Below are positions 16,719 through 24,990 of a DNA stretch of 64,000 nt, piece by piece. A program made the translations under genes and the position numbers. The DNA is from Micrococcus flavus (GTDB taxonomy: Bacteria; Actinomycetota; Actinomycetes; Actinomycetales; Micrococcaceae). A model generated the notes under the pieces. That model was not told the origin of the DNA and did no database searches. It saw only the letters and a program-made list of their open reading frames with translations. The stretch is from contig NZ_JACHMC010000001.1 in NCBI RefSeq assembly GCF_014204815.1, positions 124,001 through 188,000 of the forward strand, read 5' to 3'. Within the stretch, counting starts at the first letter, position 1; each line of letters opens with the position of its first letter.

Positions 16719-16734
16719 TACCAGACGTCCGGTA
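16719..16734. promoter_or_regulatory. Palindromic operator upstream of the MFS-TetR unit
   Basis: TACCAGACGTCCGGTA is an inverted repeat with one mismatched pair (14 of 16 bases). It lies 43 bp upstream of the MFS start and also upstream of the rightward NmrA-like fragment, as expected for a TetR-controlled divergent promoter. Confidence 0.6.
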
Positions 16735-16869
16735 CAGTAAATGAGGACCGGTGGAACCGTCCGCGTGGTCCGTAGCATGAACGAAGCGCAGCCCCTTTTC
16801 CTGGGGGGCGGCGGGCCTCTGCGCAGGCGGGGCGAGGCGTGCGGGATCGACCGAGAGGACAGGCAGACC

Positions 16870-17225
16870 ATGAACGAGCAGCACACGCAGAGCGTGTTCG
16901 TGACCACCCCGACCGGCAACATCGGCCGGCACGTCGCCGCGCAGCTCATCGAGGACGGTCACCCCGTCTCGGTGCTGGTGCGTGATGGGAGCCAGGTGCG
17001 GCTGCCCGAAGTGGTGCGTGAGCGCGCCCAGGTGTTCACCGGGGGTATGGATGACCCCGACGCGCTCACCCGCGCCAGCGTCGGCGCGACCGGGATGTTC
17101 CTGGCCCTGCCGCCCGACCCGCGCACCGAGGACCTGGCCGCGCAGTGGGCCTCCTTCACCGACGCGGCCGTCGCCGCGATCCGCGCCAACGCCATCACCC
17201 ATGTCGTCCTGGTCTCGACGCAGGG
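16870..17225 (+). pseudogene. Truncated NmrA-like NAD(P)-binding gene
   Basis: From ATG 16870 the frame gives MNEQHTQSVFVTTPTGNIGRH with the TxxxGxxG nucleotide loop, continuing to ITHVVLVSTQGA, about the first 118 residues of a 270-290-aa NmrA-like reductase. Homology stops near 17225, where IS256-family sequence begins in another frame. The rest of the gene is absent. It may originally have been divergent from, and co-regulated with, the MFS unit. Confidence 0.8.
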
Positions 17226-17864
17226 CGCGGGCCCTGATCGGGGTCCGCCTGGTCACCAGTGACGCCCATGCCGGGCTCAAGGACGCCATCGCCGCCAACC
17301 TGCCCGGCGCCACCTGGCAGCGGTGCCGGACCCACTACGCGGCGAACCTGATGGGCATCACCCCGAAGTCCATGTGGCCGGCAGTGAAGGCCATGCTCCA
17401 CTCGGTCTACGACCAGCCCGACGCCACGGCGGTGAACGCGCAGTTCGATCGGCTGCTGGACTACGTAAGCGAGAAGCTCCCGGCGGTGGCCGAGCACCTC
17501 GGTGATGCCCGGGCGGACATCCTGGCCTTCACGACGTTCCCGAAGGACGTCTGGACGCAGATCTGGTCGAACAACCCGGCCGAGCGGCTCAACCGGGAGA
17601 TCCGCCGCCGCACCGACGCGGTGGGCATCTTCCCCAACCGGGCAGCCATCGTCAGGCTGGTCGGGGCGGTGCTGGCCGAGCAGACCGACGAATGGGCCGA
17701 AGGGCGCCGCTACCTCGGCCTCGAGGTCCTCGCCCGCTGCCGCCTCACCCCCGTCGAGGACACCGGAAGCGAGGTGGGCACCGACACCGACACTGCCCTC
17801 GAGCTCAGCGCCTGACAACCCCAACGAAGGATCCAACCGCTACACCACCACAAGGGGCTTGACC
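17226..17864 (+). mobile_element. IS256-family element remnant (C-terminal half of transposase)
   Basis: The frame to the TGA at 17813-17815 encodes the second half of a mutator/IS256 transposase: second catalytic Asp in LVTSDAHAGLKDAI, the CxxH segment RCRTHYAANL, and Glu in NNPAERLNREIRRRTDAVGIFPN. The N-terminal domain and first Asp are missing. The right end is probably near 17864 (CAAGGGGCTTGACC), where formylglycine-enzyme homology begins. No left end or duplication is seen, so the element suffered a deletion fused into the NmrA-like gene. Confidence 0.85.
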
Positions 17865-18169
17865 GTGCCAGCGCGGCAGGCGTACTCCCACTCGGCCTCG
17901 GTGGGCACCCGGTAGCCGTCGGCGGCGGGGTCCCACGTGATGGAGCGCCGGTCTGCCGCGTGAGCGTAGGCCGGCTGCAGGCCCTCGGTCGCGGAGAGCG
18001 CATTGCAGAGAGCGGCGGCGTCGAACCAGGTCAGAGGCGCGACCGGCAGGCCGGTGTCCGGGTCGTGGAGGGGATGGATGGCGATCTCGAAGGGCTTCAG
18101 CTTGACGTCCCGTGTGGTCCCGCGGCGTGCGTCGCGCAGGGTGATCCTGCCCGGGGGTAGGGGAGTCAT
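17865..18169 (-). pseudogene. Truncated formylglycine-generating-enzyme (FGE/SUMF1) family gene
   Basis: Starting at ATG 18169 (MTPLPPGRITLRDARRG), the reading shows PVAPLTWFDAAALCNALSATEG and GYRVPTEAEWEYACRAGT, which are family hallmarks. It breaks off at the IS256 end near 17864, just after the WEYACRAG motif. The C-terminal half, with the active-site region, is lost. Full proteins of this family oxidise Cys to formylglycine in sulfatases or act as unrelated accessory domains. It lies 120 bp downstream of the split kinase gene on the same strand. Confidence 0.8.
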
Positions 18170-18488
18170 TGCGGGCGGGGGCATGGGGCCAGCGTGACAC
18201 ACCGACGTGCAGATGCCGGGAGGTCTTCACCCCACGGCGAGTGGCTGGCTCGCCCCCTGCGTGTCAGGAAATTTCCCGTCGTACCTGCTCAGCCGGGGGC
18301 ATGCGTCTGCGCCTCGTGGTGTTGCAAGCGCGTGACGATCTCGGTGGCCACCTGCTCGGGGCTCTGCCCCTCCGTATAGACGGTCGCGTCGGCGAGTTGC
18401 TCGTCCTGCTGGTCGGTGCACCAGCGGTGAATCCAGTCGACCCCGCCGATCTGCCAGTCCGTCCACTTCACGCGTCGGCTGTCCCGCG

Positions 18489-19439
18489 TCAAGTAGTTGG
18501 CAGGATTTCTTTGGTTTTGAATGTCGGGGTGGTGGGGTCGGCCAGGCCCAGGTGCACCTCCTTGGGCCGGTTCCATGAGACGGCCTCGTGGGGCCGGAGC
18601 TCGTTGTACTCGATCCGGTAGTCCTCGGCCCGCTCGGCGAGCACGATCGCGTCGTCAATCTCGTCCAGGTAGAGCCGCTCGTACTTCAGCGTGCCGAAGC
18701 CGCGCTCACGGGACCCGTTCTGCCCCGGGGTCTTCACTCGGGTACGCACGTGGTGTAGCTCGGGGTGGGCGGCGATGAAGGACTCGAAGCGGAAGGACCG
18801 GAACGGCCCGCCGTTGTCCGTCACGATGGTCACCACGGCCAACAGCTCACCGGTCTCGGGATCGACCGGGCAGGCCTCGACCAGCGGGTGACCGAACATA
18901 GCCTCGTAGTCGGCCAGGGCCAACTCGATCGCGTCGATCGCGTCGTACTGGTTCCCGGTGGGCGAAACGTGGAAGGGGTGCTCGTACTTGGACCAGTAGT
19001 CCCGGCACCCGGCCAGCCGCCAGGTCCCTCCGGTGGTGGTCTCGAACTCACTGAAGTCCAGCTGCCAGACTTGGTTCGGGCCTGAGGGCTTGGTGGCGAA
19101 CGCGGCCTTGCGCCGCTCGGCCAGCTTCCGTCGCTCCCGTTGGTACTGCGCGGGCAGAATCAGCCCCTCGTCGCGCAGGATCCGCAGCACGGTCGCCTCG
19201 GAAACCACATGCCCGTCGTGGCGGACCATTGCCCAGATCTTCCGATGCCCCCACGCCGGATGGGCCAGCGCGTGCTTGACCACCAGTTCCCTGGCGGCCT
19301 GCCGTCCCGGTTGCGGCCACGGTCCCTTCACCGCCGTCCCGGTGCGGGCCTTGGCCTGCCAGCGGCGCCAGGTCCGCTCGGGCATGTCGAAGAGCTGGCA
19401 GAACCTCGCGGTCGACATGCCCGCTTCCACGCGGATCAC
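18489..19439 (-). CDS. IS3-family transposase OrfB, copy 2
   Basis: 316 aa from the GTG at 19439 that overlaps the orfA stop. DDE segments WQLDFSEF, VTDNGGPF and RERGFGTLKYE are intact. It carries Asp and Tyr at the two positions where copy 1 has His, in the RHDGHVV and GNQYDAID segments. Confidence 0.92.
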   Translation of the reverse strand: MIRVEAGMSTARFCQLFDMPERTWRRWQAKARTGTAVKGPWPQPGRQAARELVVKHALAHPAWGHRKIWAMVRHDGHVVSEATVLRILRDEGLILPAQYQRERRKLAERRKAAFATKPSGPNQVWQLDFSEFETTTGGTWRLAGCRDYWSKYEHPFHVSPTGNQYDAIDAIELALADYEAMFGHPLVEACPVDPETGELLAVVTIVTDNGGPFRSFRFESFIAAHPELHHVRTRVKTPGQNGSRERGFGTLKYERLYLDEIDDAIVLAERAEDYRIEYNELRPHEAVSWNRPKEVHLGLADPTTPTFKTKEILPTT

Positions 19440-19753
19440 CTCGAGGTCCTCGAAGGGCCCAGCCGGCCCTCCGCGGACTTCTTCCACACCCTGGCTTCCA
19501 GGTGTGCCTCGCCCAAGGCCTGGGTCAGCTCGGCGACCTCGGCCTCCAGCTGTTCCTCTCGGGAGGATGGTCCGGACCTGCCGGCCACCAGGGCGGTCTT
19601 GCCGGCTTCCAGGAACTCGGCCTTCCACCGTCCGATGGACTGCTCACTGACTTTCTCCTTGCGTGCCGCTTCGGCGATGGACATCTCGCCGGCCAGCACG
19701 CTCAGCACTATCCGGGTCTTCTTCTCCGCCGGAATCGAGGGTGGTCTACCCAT
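19436..19753 (-). CDS. IS3-family transposase OrfA, copy 2
   Basis: 105 aa, identical in reading to the copy at 4542-4859, with helix-turn-helix and leucine-zipper-like helix. Stop overlaps the orfB start as GTGA. Confidence 0.92.
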   Translation of the reverse strand: MGRPPSIPAEKKTRIVLSVLAGEMSIAEAARKEKVSEQSIGRWKAEFLEAGKTALVAGRSGPSSREEQLEAEVAELTQALGEAHLEARVWKKSAEGRLGPSRTSR

Positions 19754-20254
19754 GTCAGACTCTCCTTCAGGACCTACATAACGGCCCTGCCACTAAGTCT
19801 GACGCGCGACACGGCATCGCTCGCGAAGGATCTGCACGGAGCGGTCCGCATCGGGGGTGGGGCGCAGTAGCACGACGAACGCGCCCTCCAAGGCGTGGGC
19901 CACTCGCGGCCGGAGGCTCGGGTCGGTGGGGTGGGTGTGCCCGGCGCTGAGGCCTACAACGGCGCCGGGGTGTTCCTGGATGCATCGCTCCACGGCGTGG
20001 ACCAGGGCGGGCTCGAAGGAGGCATGGAATCGCTCCCACCCGAGCTCCGAGGGCAGATCGGAGAGCATCGCCGGGCTCCAGCCGGCCTCGGCGTAGTGCG
20101 GCGAGGCGATCTCGTCGAGATCCACCCATGGGGATCTGAGGGCGGAGGCCACAAGTGGGGCCACGGTGCTCTTGCCGGTGGCGGGTGGTCCGATCAGCAC
20201 GCACCGCGGATGGGGCTCGCACGTGCCTGAGGAAGGAGGAGGTACTTCGTCCAT

Positions 20255-20507
20255 AGGTTCAGGAAACCATCAGAGACAGGCACAAGGCGTGTGGTCAGAC
20301 GCAACGGCGGTCTCTTTATCTTTCGCGGCCTCGTTACGTCAATGTCTGGGGTGCTCGATGGCGTATGAATCAAATTGGCGCGTTTTGGAACTCTTCGCTG
20401 CATCTCGACAGCGTTTCTGAAATCGTCGTTGCATCTCGACAGTCGCATCAACGAAAATGCCCCCGACGGCCGCCGTTTCCCGAACGGAAACGAGGGGGCT
20501 ACACTCC
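20255..20507. other. Intergenic region upstream of bioY
   Basis: No gene is supported. The middle is AT-richer than its surroundings. It holds the tandem 31-bp repeat (20381-20442), an imperfect GC-rich hairpin spanning about 20459-20498 with inner arms GTTTCC/GGAAAC (20475-20480, 20486-20491), and a -10-like TACACT at 20500-20505 just before the BioQ boxes. Confidence 0.5.
20381..20442 (-). repeat. Tandem pair of a 31-bp repeat
   Basis: On the minus strand two 31-bp units follow each other directly, each opening CTGTCGAGATGCA and ending AAACG, identical at 26 of 31 positions. A related single 25-bp core lies inverted at 1132-1156. No spacer separates the units. Function unknown. Confidence 0.65.
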
Positions 20508-20534
20508 TGAACACCGTTCATTGAACAGCGTTCA
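20508..20534. promoter_or_regulatory. Two BioQ-type operators upstream of bioY
   Basis: Two adjacent palindromes, TGAACACCGTTCA (20508-20520) and TGAACAGCGTTCA (20522-20534), have centres 14 bp apart. They match the TGAAC-N3-GTT(A/C)-type box of the actinobacterial TetR-family biotin regulator BioQ. Spacing about one and a third helical turns suggests two dimers. They lie 32 bp before the bioY start, directly after a -10-like TACACT. Confidence 0.75.
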
Positions 20535-20566
20535 TCGCGTCACCTCGCCTCGCACCCAGGAGCACC

Positions 20567-21202
20567 ATGTCCCGCACCGCCCCCGACGCCCCCGCCGTCG
20601 ACACCCACCCCGCCGACGCCCGCCGCCGCACCGCCTCGCCCGGCGCGTCCCTGGCGAAGATCGCCGTGATGGCCGCGCTGATCGCCGTCATGGGCGCCAT
20701 GCCCGGCATCCCGGTCCCCGGCATCCCCGCGCCCATCACCCTGCAGACCCTCGGCGTGATGCTGGCCGGCCTGGTGCTCGGGCCGTGGCGCGGGGCCGCG
20801 TGCCTGGCCCTGTTCCACGGGCTCGTGGCGCTCGGCCTGCCCCTGCTCGCCGGCGGCCGCGGCGGCGCGGCGGTGTTCGTGGGCCCCTCCGGCGGCTTCC
20901 TGTGGGGCTGGATCCCGGGGGCGCTCGTCGTCGGCCTGATCTTCCACGGCTACCTGCGTCGGCGCCGCGCCGGAGCCGGCACCGGCGGCCTGATCGGCTC
21001 CGCGCTGCTGGCGTGCGTGGTCGGCGGGATCGCCGTGATCTACGCGTTCGGCATCCCCGGCATGCACCTGCTCGGCGGCGTGCCGCTGGACGCCGCGGCG
21101 ATCGGCTCGCTCGCCTTCATCCCGGGTGACCTGGTCAAGGCTGTCGTCGCTTCGCTCCTCGCGGCCGGCCTCTGGAAGGCCTACCCGCGCGCCTTCGCCT
21201 GA
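20567..21202 (+). CDS. bioY: Biotin transporter S component BioY
   Basis: 211 aa with about six membrane helices after an Ala/Pro-rich cytoplasmic N-terminus. BioY hallmarks: AALIAVMGAMPGIPVPGIPAPITLQTLGVMLAG (in parts) and the FVGPSGGFLWGWIPGA segment. It binds biotin in the membrane and works with BioM and BioN, encoded downstream at 24139-25625, as a group I ECF transporter. Expression should follow biotin supply through the BioQ boxes. Confidence 0.95.
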   Translation: MSRTAPDAPAVDTHPADARRRTASPGASLAKIAVMAALIAVMGAMPGIPVPGIPAPITLQTLGVMLAGLVLGPWRGAACLALFHGLVALGLPLLAGGRGGAAVFVGPSGGFLWGWIPGALVVGLIFHGYLRRRRAGAGTGGLIGSALLACVVGGIAVIYAFGIPGMHLLGGVPLDAAAIGSLAFIPGDLVKAVVASLLAAGLWKAYPRAFA

Positions 21203-21204
21203 GC

Positions 21205-22440
21205 GTGCGCGCGGGGGAGCGGGTCGCGCCCGTGCGGGGCGCGGACCACGCGGCCGTCCTGACCCGCGCCCTCGCCCTGTGCGCGGCGGGGCGGGTGCCG
21301 CTGGTCCTGGATGAGCGCGTCGCACCGGAGGCCGCCGCCGGCCAGGTCGACGCCGCCGCCCACGCCCTGGAGGACCTCGCCGCCCGTTCCTCGGAGCGGG
21401 CGGCGCAGGTGGCCTGGGCCGCCGCCACGTCCGGCTCCACGGGCACGCCCCGCGTGGTGCTGCGCACGGACCGGTCCTGGTCCGTCGGCCACGCCCATGT
21501 CCGGGCGTGGCTCGGCCTCGAGCCCGGGGAGGGGCTGCTGGTGCCCGTGCACCCGACCTCCTCCATGGCCCTCAACGCCGCCGCGTTCTGCGCCGCCACC
21601 GGTGCGCGGCTCCTCGTGCCCGCCCGCGCCCGCGTGCGGGCCGAGGACCTCGCCGCCGCGCCGCACGCCCCTGCCCCGGCCGCCCTCCACGGCACGCCCG
21701 CCCAGCTGGCGGACGTCCTCGACCTCCTCGACGACGCCGCCCCCGCCCCGGCCCTCCGCGTCGCCCTGGTGGGCGGGGACCGGCTGCCCGCCGGGCTGCG
21801 CGCACGTGCCGAGGCCCACGGCCTCCGTCTCGTCCACTACTACGGCGCCGCCGAGGCCAGCTTCGTGGCCGTGGACCCGGACGGGACCGGGCTGTGCCTG
21901 CTGCCCGGCGTCGAGGCGGAGACCGAGGACGGCCTGCTGCTGGTCCGCTCGGACCAGCTGGCCGAGCCGGACGGCTCGTCCCTGCACCTGACCGGACCGG
22001 ACGGCGCCGCGACCGCCCTGCCCCGCTGGCGCCCGGACGGCTTCCTCCGCACCGGCGACGCCGCCGCCCTGGACAGCGACCGCCTCACCCTCCACGGCCG
22101 GGCCGACGGGGTGATCCTCACCGCCGGGGCCACCGTCCACGCCTCCGCGGTGGAGGAGGTCTTCGCCGGCGTCCGGGACGACGCCGGACCGCTCGCCTCC
22201 GCCGTGCTCGTCGCGGGGGAGGCGGACGCGCGGCTGGGCCGGCGCGTCGTCGCCTGGGTGGAGCCGGCGCCCGGTCGAGACCCGGAGGACGTGCTCGCCG
22301 CGCTCCGGACGGCGGCCCGCGACCGCCTGACCTCGGCGGCCCGCCCGCGACGCTGGCACGCGGTGGACCGGCTGCCCCGCACGCCCTCGGGCAAGGTGCG
22401 CCGCGTGCCGCCGGGATCCGTGATGGACTCGGGCGCATGA
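21205..22440 (+). CDS. AMP-binding acyl-CoA ligase-like protein of the biotin locus
   Basis: GTG 21205 starts 2 bp after the bioY stop. The 411-aa protein has the adenylation motif ATSGSTGTPR, a YYGAAE motif, a GDAA/GRADG region and the C-terminal TPSGKVRR lysine. It is shorter than typical 500-550-aa acyl-CoA ligases because the N-terminal part is reduced. The order bioY, ligase, thiolase matches the Bacillus subtilis yhfU-yhfT-yhfS operon, which is biotin-regulated and proposed to act on a biotin precursor. A pimelate or fatty-acyl substrate is therefore likely but unproven. Confidence 0.8.
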   Translation: MRAGERVAPVRGADHAAVLTRALALCAAGRVPLVLDERVAPEAAAGQVDAAAHALEDLAARSSERAAQVAWAAATSGSTGTPRVVLRTDRSWSVGHAHVRAWLGLEPGEGLLVPVHPTSSMALNAAAFCAATGARLLVPARARVRAEDLAAAPHAPAPAALHGTPAQLADVLDLLDDAAPAPALRVALVGGDRLPAGLRARAEAHGLRLVHYYGAAEASFVAVDPDGTGLCLLPGVEAETEDGLLLVRSDQLAEPDGSSLHLTGPDGAATALPRWRPDGFLRTGDAAALDSDRLTLHGRADGVILTAGATVHASAVEEVFAGVRDDAGPLASAVLVAGEADARLGRRVVAWVEPAPGRDPEDVLAALRTAARDRLTSAARPRRWHAVDRLPRTPSGKVRRVPPGSVMDSGA

Positions 22441-23579
22441 CCCCCGCCGCCGACGTCTGGATCACCGCCGCCGTCCGCACGGCGGTCACCGGCCGCTCCC
22501 GCGTGCAGGCCCACCGGGATGCGGGTGAGCTCGGGGCGGACGTCGTCGCCGCCGTGACCCGCGGCCGCGCGGAGGAGGGCGTGGCCGGCGTCGTGCTCGG
22601 CAACTGCTGGGGGCCGGGCGGGAACCCGGCGCGTGTGGCGGCCCTCGGGGCGGGGCTGGGCGACGCCGTCCCCGGCTGGACCGTGGACGCCCAGTGCGGC
22701 TCGGGGCTGCTGGCCGTGCTCCAGGCGGCCGGGCACGCGGCCCTCACGGGGCGACCGGTGGTGGGCGGGGGTGTCGAGTCCGCGTCCACGGCCCCCGAGC
22801 GCCTCCGGGACGGGGTGCCGTACACGCAGGCCCCCATGGTGCCGCGCGGCCGGCCGGACCCCGGGATGACCGCCGCCGCGGACGCCCTCGCCGCCGCCCG
22901 GGGGATCACCCGCGCGCGGCAGGAGGCCTTCGCGGCCCGGTCCCACGCCCTCGCGCTGGCCGCCGCGGAGCTGCGCGCCGCCGAGCGCGCCCGGGGGCAG
23001 GAGGGCGCATCCGCCCCCGACGACGACGGCCCCCGACGCCTGACCCCCGCCGCCCTCGCGCGGTTCACCGGTGTGACCCCCGGCGCCGACCCGGACACGG
23101 CCGTGACCGGGGGGACCGCCGCCCGCATCGCGGACGGCGCCGCGGCCGTGCTGCTGGAGCCGGGAGTGCCGGACACCGCCCCCCTGGCCCGGCCCGTGCG
23201 GCTCGCCGGGGGGACCGTCACGGGCGGCGACCCCGCCCTGCCGGGGATCGCCCCGGTCGCGGCCGTCCGCGCGGCCCTCGACGAGGTCGGCTGGGCACTC
23301 GAGGACCTGGCCGTCGTGGAGGTCGTGGAGGCCTACGCCGCCCAGGCCCTCGCCACGCTGGACGACCTGGGCCTGACCGACGGGGACGCCGGCGTCGATC
23401 CGCGCGTGAACGCCGCCGGGGGTGCGCTGGCCCTGGGCCACCCGTGGGGCGCCTCCGCCGCGGTCGCCCTGGTCCGGGCCGTGCACCGCCTGCAGGAGCA
23501 GCCGCCGGGCGCGCGGGGCCTTGTCGCGTGCGCCGTCGCGGGCGGCATGGGCGTCGCGGCCCTCCTGGAGGTGCGCTGA
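22437..23579 (+). CDS. Thiolase-family protein of the biotin locus
   Basis: ATG 22437 overlaps the ligase stop as ATGA. The 380-aa protein keeps the thiolase catalytic residues: nucleophilic Cys in VDAQCGSGLLAV, His in GGALALGHPWGAS, and second Cys in LVACAVAGGMGVA. Together with the ligase it could shorten or condense an acyl chain feeding pimeloyl-CoA/biotin synthesis, as suggested for B. subtilis YhfS. Its place between bioY and bioMN argues for a role tied to biotin rather than general beta-oxidation. Confidence 0.85.
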   Translation: MTPAADVWITAAVRTAVTGRSRVQAHRDAGELGADVVAAVTRGRAEEGVAGVVLGNCWGPGGNPARVAALGAGLGDAVPGWTVDAQCGSGLLAVLQAAGHAALTGRPVVGGGVESASTAPERLRDGVPYTQAPMVPRGRPDPGMTAAADALAAARGITRARQEAFAARSHALALAAAELRAAERARGQEGASAPDDDGPRRLTPAALARFTGVTPGADPDTAVTGGTAARIADGAAAVLLEPGVPDTAPLARPVRLAGGTVTGGDPALPGIAPVAAVRAALDEVGWALEDLAVVEVVEAYAAQALATLDDLGLTDGDAGVDPRVNAAGGALALGHPWGASAAVALVRAVHRLQEQPPGARGLVACAVAGGMGVAALLEVR

Positions 23580-23635
23580 TGGACGTGCAGGTCGGACGCG
23601 CCCCGCTGGTGCCCGCCCCCGCGGCGCTCGGCCCG

Positions 23636-24088
23636 TCAGTGGCCGCGATCCTCGAGGGGCAGGCGGTCGCGGTCGTACGTGATGTCCGTGTAGCCGTGGG
23701 GCTGGGGCCGGCCGTCCTCGTCGAGGGACACGAACACGATCTTGTCGATCGTCAGGATGACCTCACCGGTGACCATGTTCCGCACCTTCGCGCGCATGGT
23801 CATCGAGGTGCGGCCGAACGCCACGGCGCGCAGGCCCATCTCGATCATGTCGCCCTGCCGGGCCGACGCGCGGAACTCGATCTCCGAGATCAGCTTCGTC
23901 ACCGAGCGCGGGTTGCCCAGCTGGATGATGGAGTAGATCGCGGCCTCCTCGTCGATCCACCGCAGCAGCGACCCGCCGAACAGCGTGCCGTTCGCGTTCA
24001 GGTCCTCGGGCTTGACCCACTTACGGGTGCGGTAGGAGACGTCGTCGGCTTCACGGGGGGTCAGGTTCGGTGCGGCGTGCTCGCTCAT
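23636..24088 (-). CDS. Acyl-CoA thioesterase (YciA-like hotdog fold)
   Basis: 150 aa. The hotdog signature NANGTLFGGSLLRWIDEEAA contains the conserved catalytic-site residues of YciA/BACH thioesterases; AFGRTSMTMRAKVRN follows. It hydrolyses acyl-CoA to acid plus CoA. It is encoded against the direction of the surrounding biotin genes and splits them, with its start 50 bp from bioM. A relation to the ligase-thiolase pair is possible but not shown. Confidence 0.9.
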   Translation of the reverse strand: MSEHAAPNLTPREADDVSYRTRKWVKPEDLNANGTLFGGSLLRWIDEEAAIYSIIQLGNPRSVTKLISEIEFRASARQGDMIEMGLRAVAFGRTSMTMRAKVRNMVTGEVILTIDKIVFVSLDEDGRPQPHGYTDITYDRDRLPLEDRGH

Positions 24089-24138
24089 GGCCCCACGCTA
24101 GCCCCGCCGCGCAGCCCCGGATCGGGAAGGATCTCACC

Positions 24139-24990
24139 ATGACGCGCACCGCTCGCCCGCAGGGCCCCACCGCCCCCGACGACGGCGCCCGCCCCGCCCC
24201 TGACGCGCACCGCGCCGCCGACCCGGGTACCGGAGCGGACCGCACCGTGCGCCTGCGCGGGGTGCGCGTGGAGGCGGCCGGGCCGACGTCGTCCGCCGTC
24301 CTGCTGGAGGGCGTGGACCTGGAGCTGAGCGCCCCGCGCGTCGCCGTCGTGGGGGAGAACGGCTCGGGCAAGTCCACCCTGGCCCGGGCCGTGGCGGGCC
24401 TGGCGGACGTGACCGCCGGCGAGGTGATCGTGCACGGCGTGGACGCCGTGCGGGACGTGAAGGGCCTGCGCCGCACCGTGGGCATGGTGTTCGCCAACCC
24501 CGCCGCGCAGATGGTCATGCCCACCGTCCGGGAGGACGTCGAGCTCACGGTCAAGGCCCTGCGCGGGCCCGACGGGCGCCGCCTGTCCACGGAGGAGGTC
24601 GCCCGCCGCACCGACGCCGCGCTGGCCGGGCACCGGCTCACCGCGCTCGCGGACCGTGCGTGCCTGTCCCTGTCCTCGGGGCAGGCCCAGCGCCTGGCCG
24701 TGTGCTCCGTGATGACCGCCGCGCCCTCCCTCGTGATCGCGGACGAGCCCACCTCCCTCCTGGACGGCCGGCACCGGCAGATCATCGCGGACCGGCTCCT
24801 CGCCGCGGACCCGTCCGCCCCAGGCGGCTTCCAACTGCTGCTCGTCACCCACGACCTCGAGCTCGCCCGCGCGTGCGACGAGGCCGTGTGGGTCCATGCC
24901 GGCCGCATCGAGCGCACCGGTCCCGCCGCGGACGTGGTGGCCGCCTACGAGGCCTTCCTGGACCGCGCCGTGGCCGAGGAGCTCGCCTGA
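24139..24990 (+). CDS. bioM: ECF transporter ATPase BioM
   Basis: 283 aa. ABC ATPase with Walker A GENGSGKST, Q-loop NPAAQM, signature LSLSSGQAQRL and Walker B LVIADEPTS, then the H-loop VTHD. The first 25-30 residues are a Pro/Ala-rich extension not seen in most BioM. Stop and next start overlap (TGATG). Powers biotin uptake with BioN and BioY. Confidence 0.92.
   Translation: MTRTARPQGPTAPDDGARPAPDAHRAADPGTGADRTVRLRGVRVEAAGPTSSAVLLEGVDLELSAPRVAVVGENGSGKSTLARAVAGLADVTAGEVIVHGVDAVRDVKGLRRTVGMVFANPAAQMVMPTVREDVELTVKALRGPDGRRLSTEEVARRTDAALAGHRLTALADRACLSLSSGQAQRLAVCSVMTAAPSLVIADEPTSLLDGRHRQIIADRLLAADPSAPGGFQLLLVTHDLELARACDEAVWVHAGRIERTGPAADVVAAYEAFLDRAVAEELA

Larger units (their letters stand above)
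18480..19811 (-). mobile_element. IS3-family insertion sequence, copy 2 (1,332 bp)
   Basis: Same length and ends as copy 1 at 4484-5815, in opposite orientation. The 4-bp duplication is CGGC (18476-18479 and 19812-19815). It is inserted in the kinase-like gene. Being inverted relative to copy 1, the pair could support inversion of the 12.7 kb between them by homologous recombination. Confidence 0.95.
18289..20254 (-). pseudogene. Shikimate-kinase-like P-loop protein split by IS3-family insertion
   Basis: The 5' part (20254-19812) encodes Walker A GPPATGKSTVAPLVAS and a WVDLDEIAS motif, then HALEGAFVVLLRPTPDAD; the 3' part (18479-18289) encodes WTDWQIGGVDWIHRW and ends EAQTHAPG. Removing the element at 18480-19811 and one CGGC duplication rejoins them in frame across RERC|RRVKW, giving 209 aa, a normal size for a small-molecule kinase of the shikimate-kinase superfamily. 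Substrate unknown. The clean junction means that the gene was intact when the element landed. Confidence 0.85.

Noticed and set aside
1403-20254. Whole left region as an integrative and conjugative element or genomic island with att sites
   Set aside because: No integrase, relaxase, tRNA target or long direct repeats at the borders were found; it looks like stepwise accumulation of insertion sequences.
20381-20442. 31-bp tandem repeat as a CRISPR array
   Set aside because: Units are directly joined without spacers, only two copies exist and no cas gene is near.
23580-23635. Possible fourth coding start after the thiolase (ATG 23580)
   Set aside because: The continuation lies wholly antisense to the thioesterase and has no recognisable domain.
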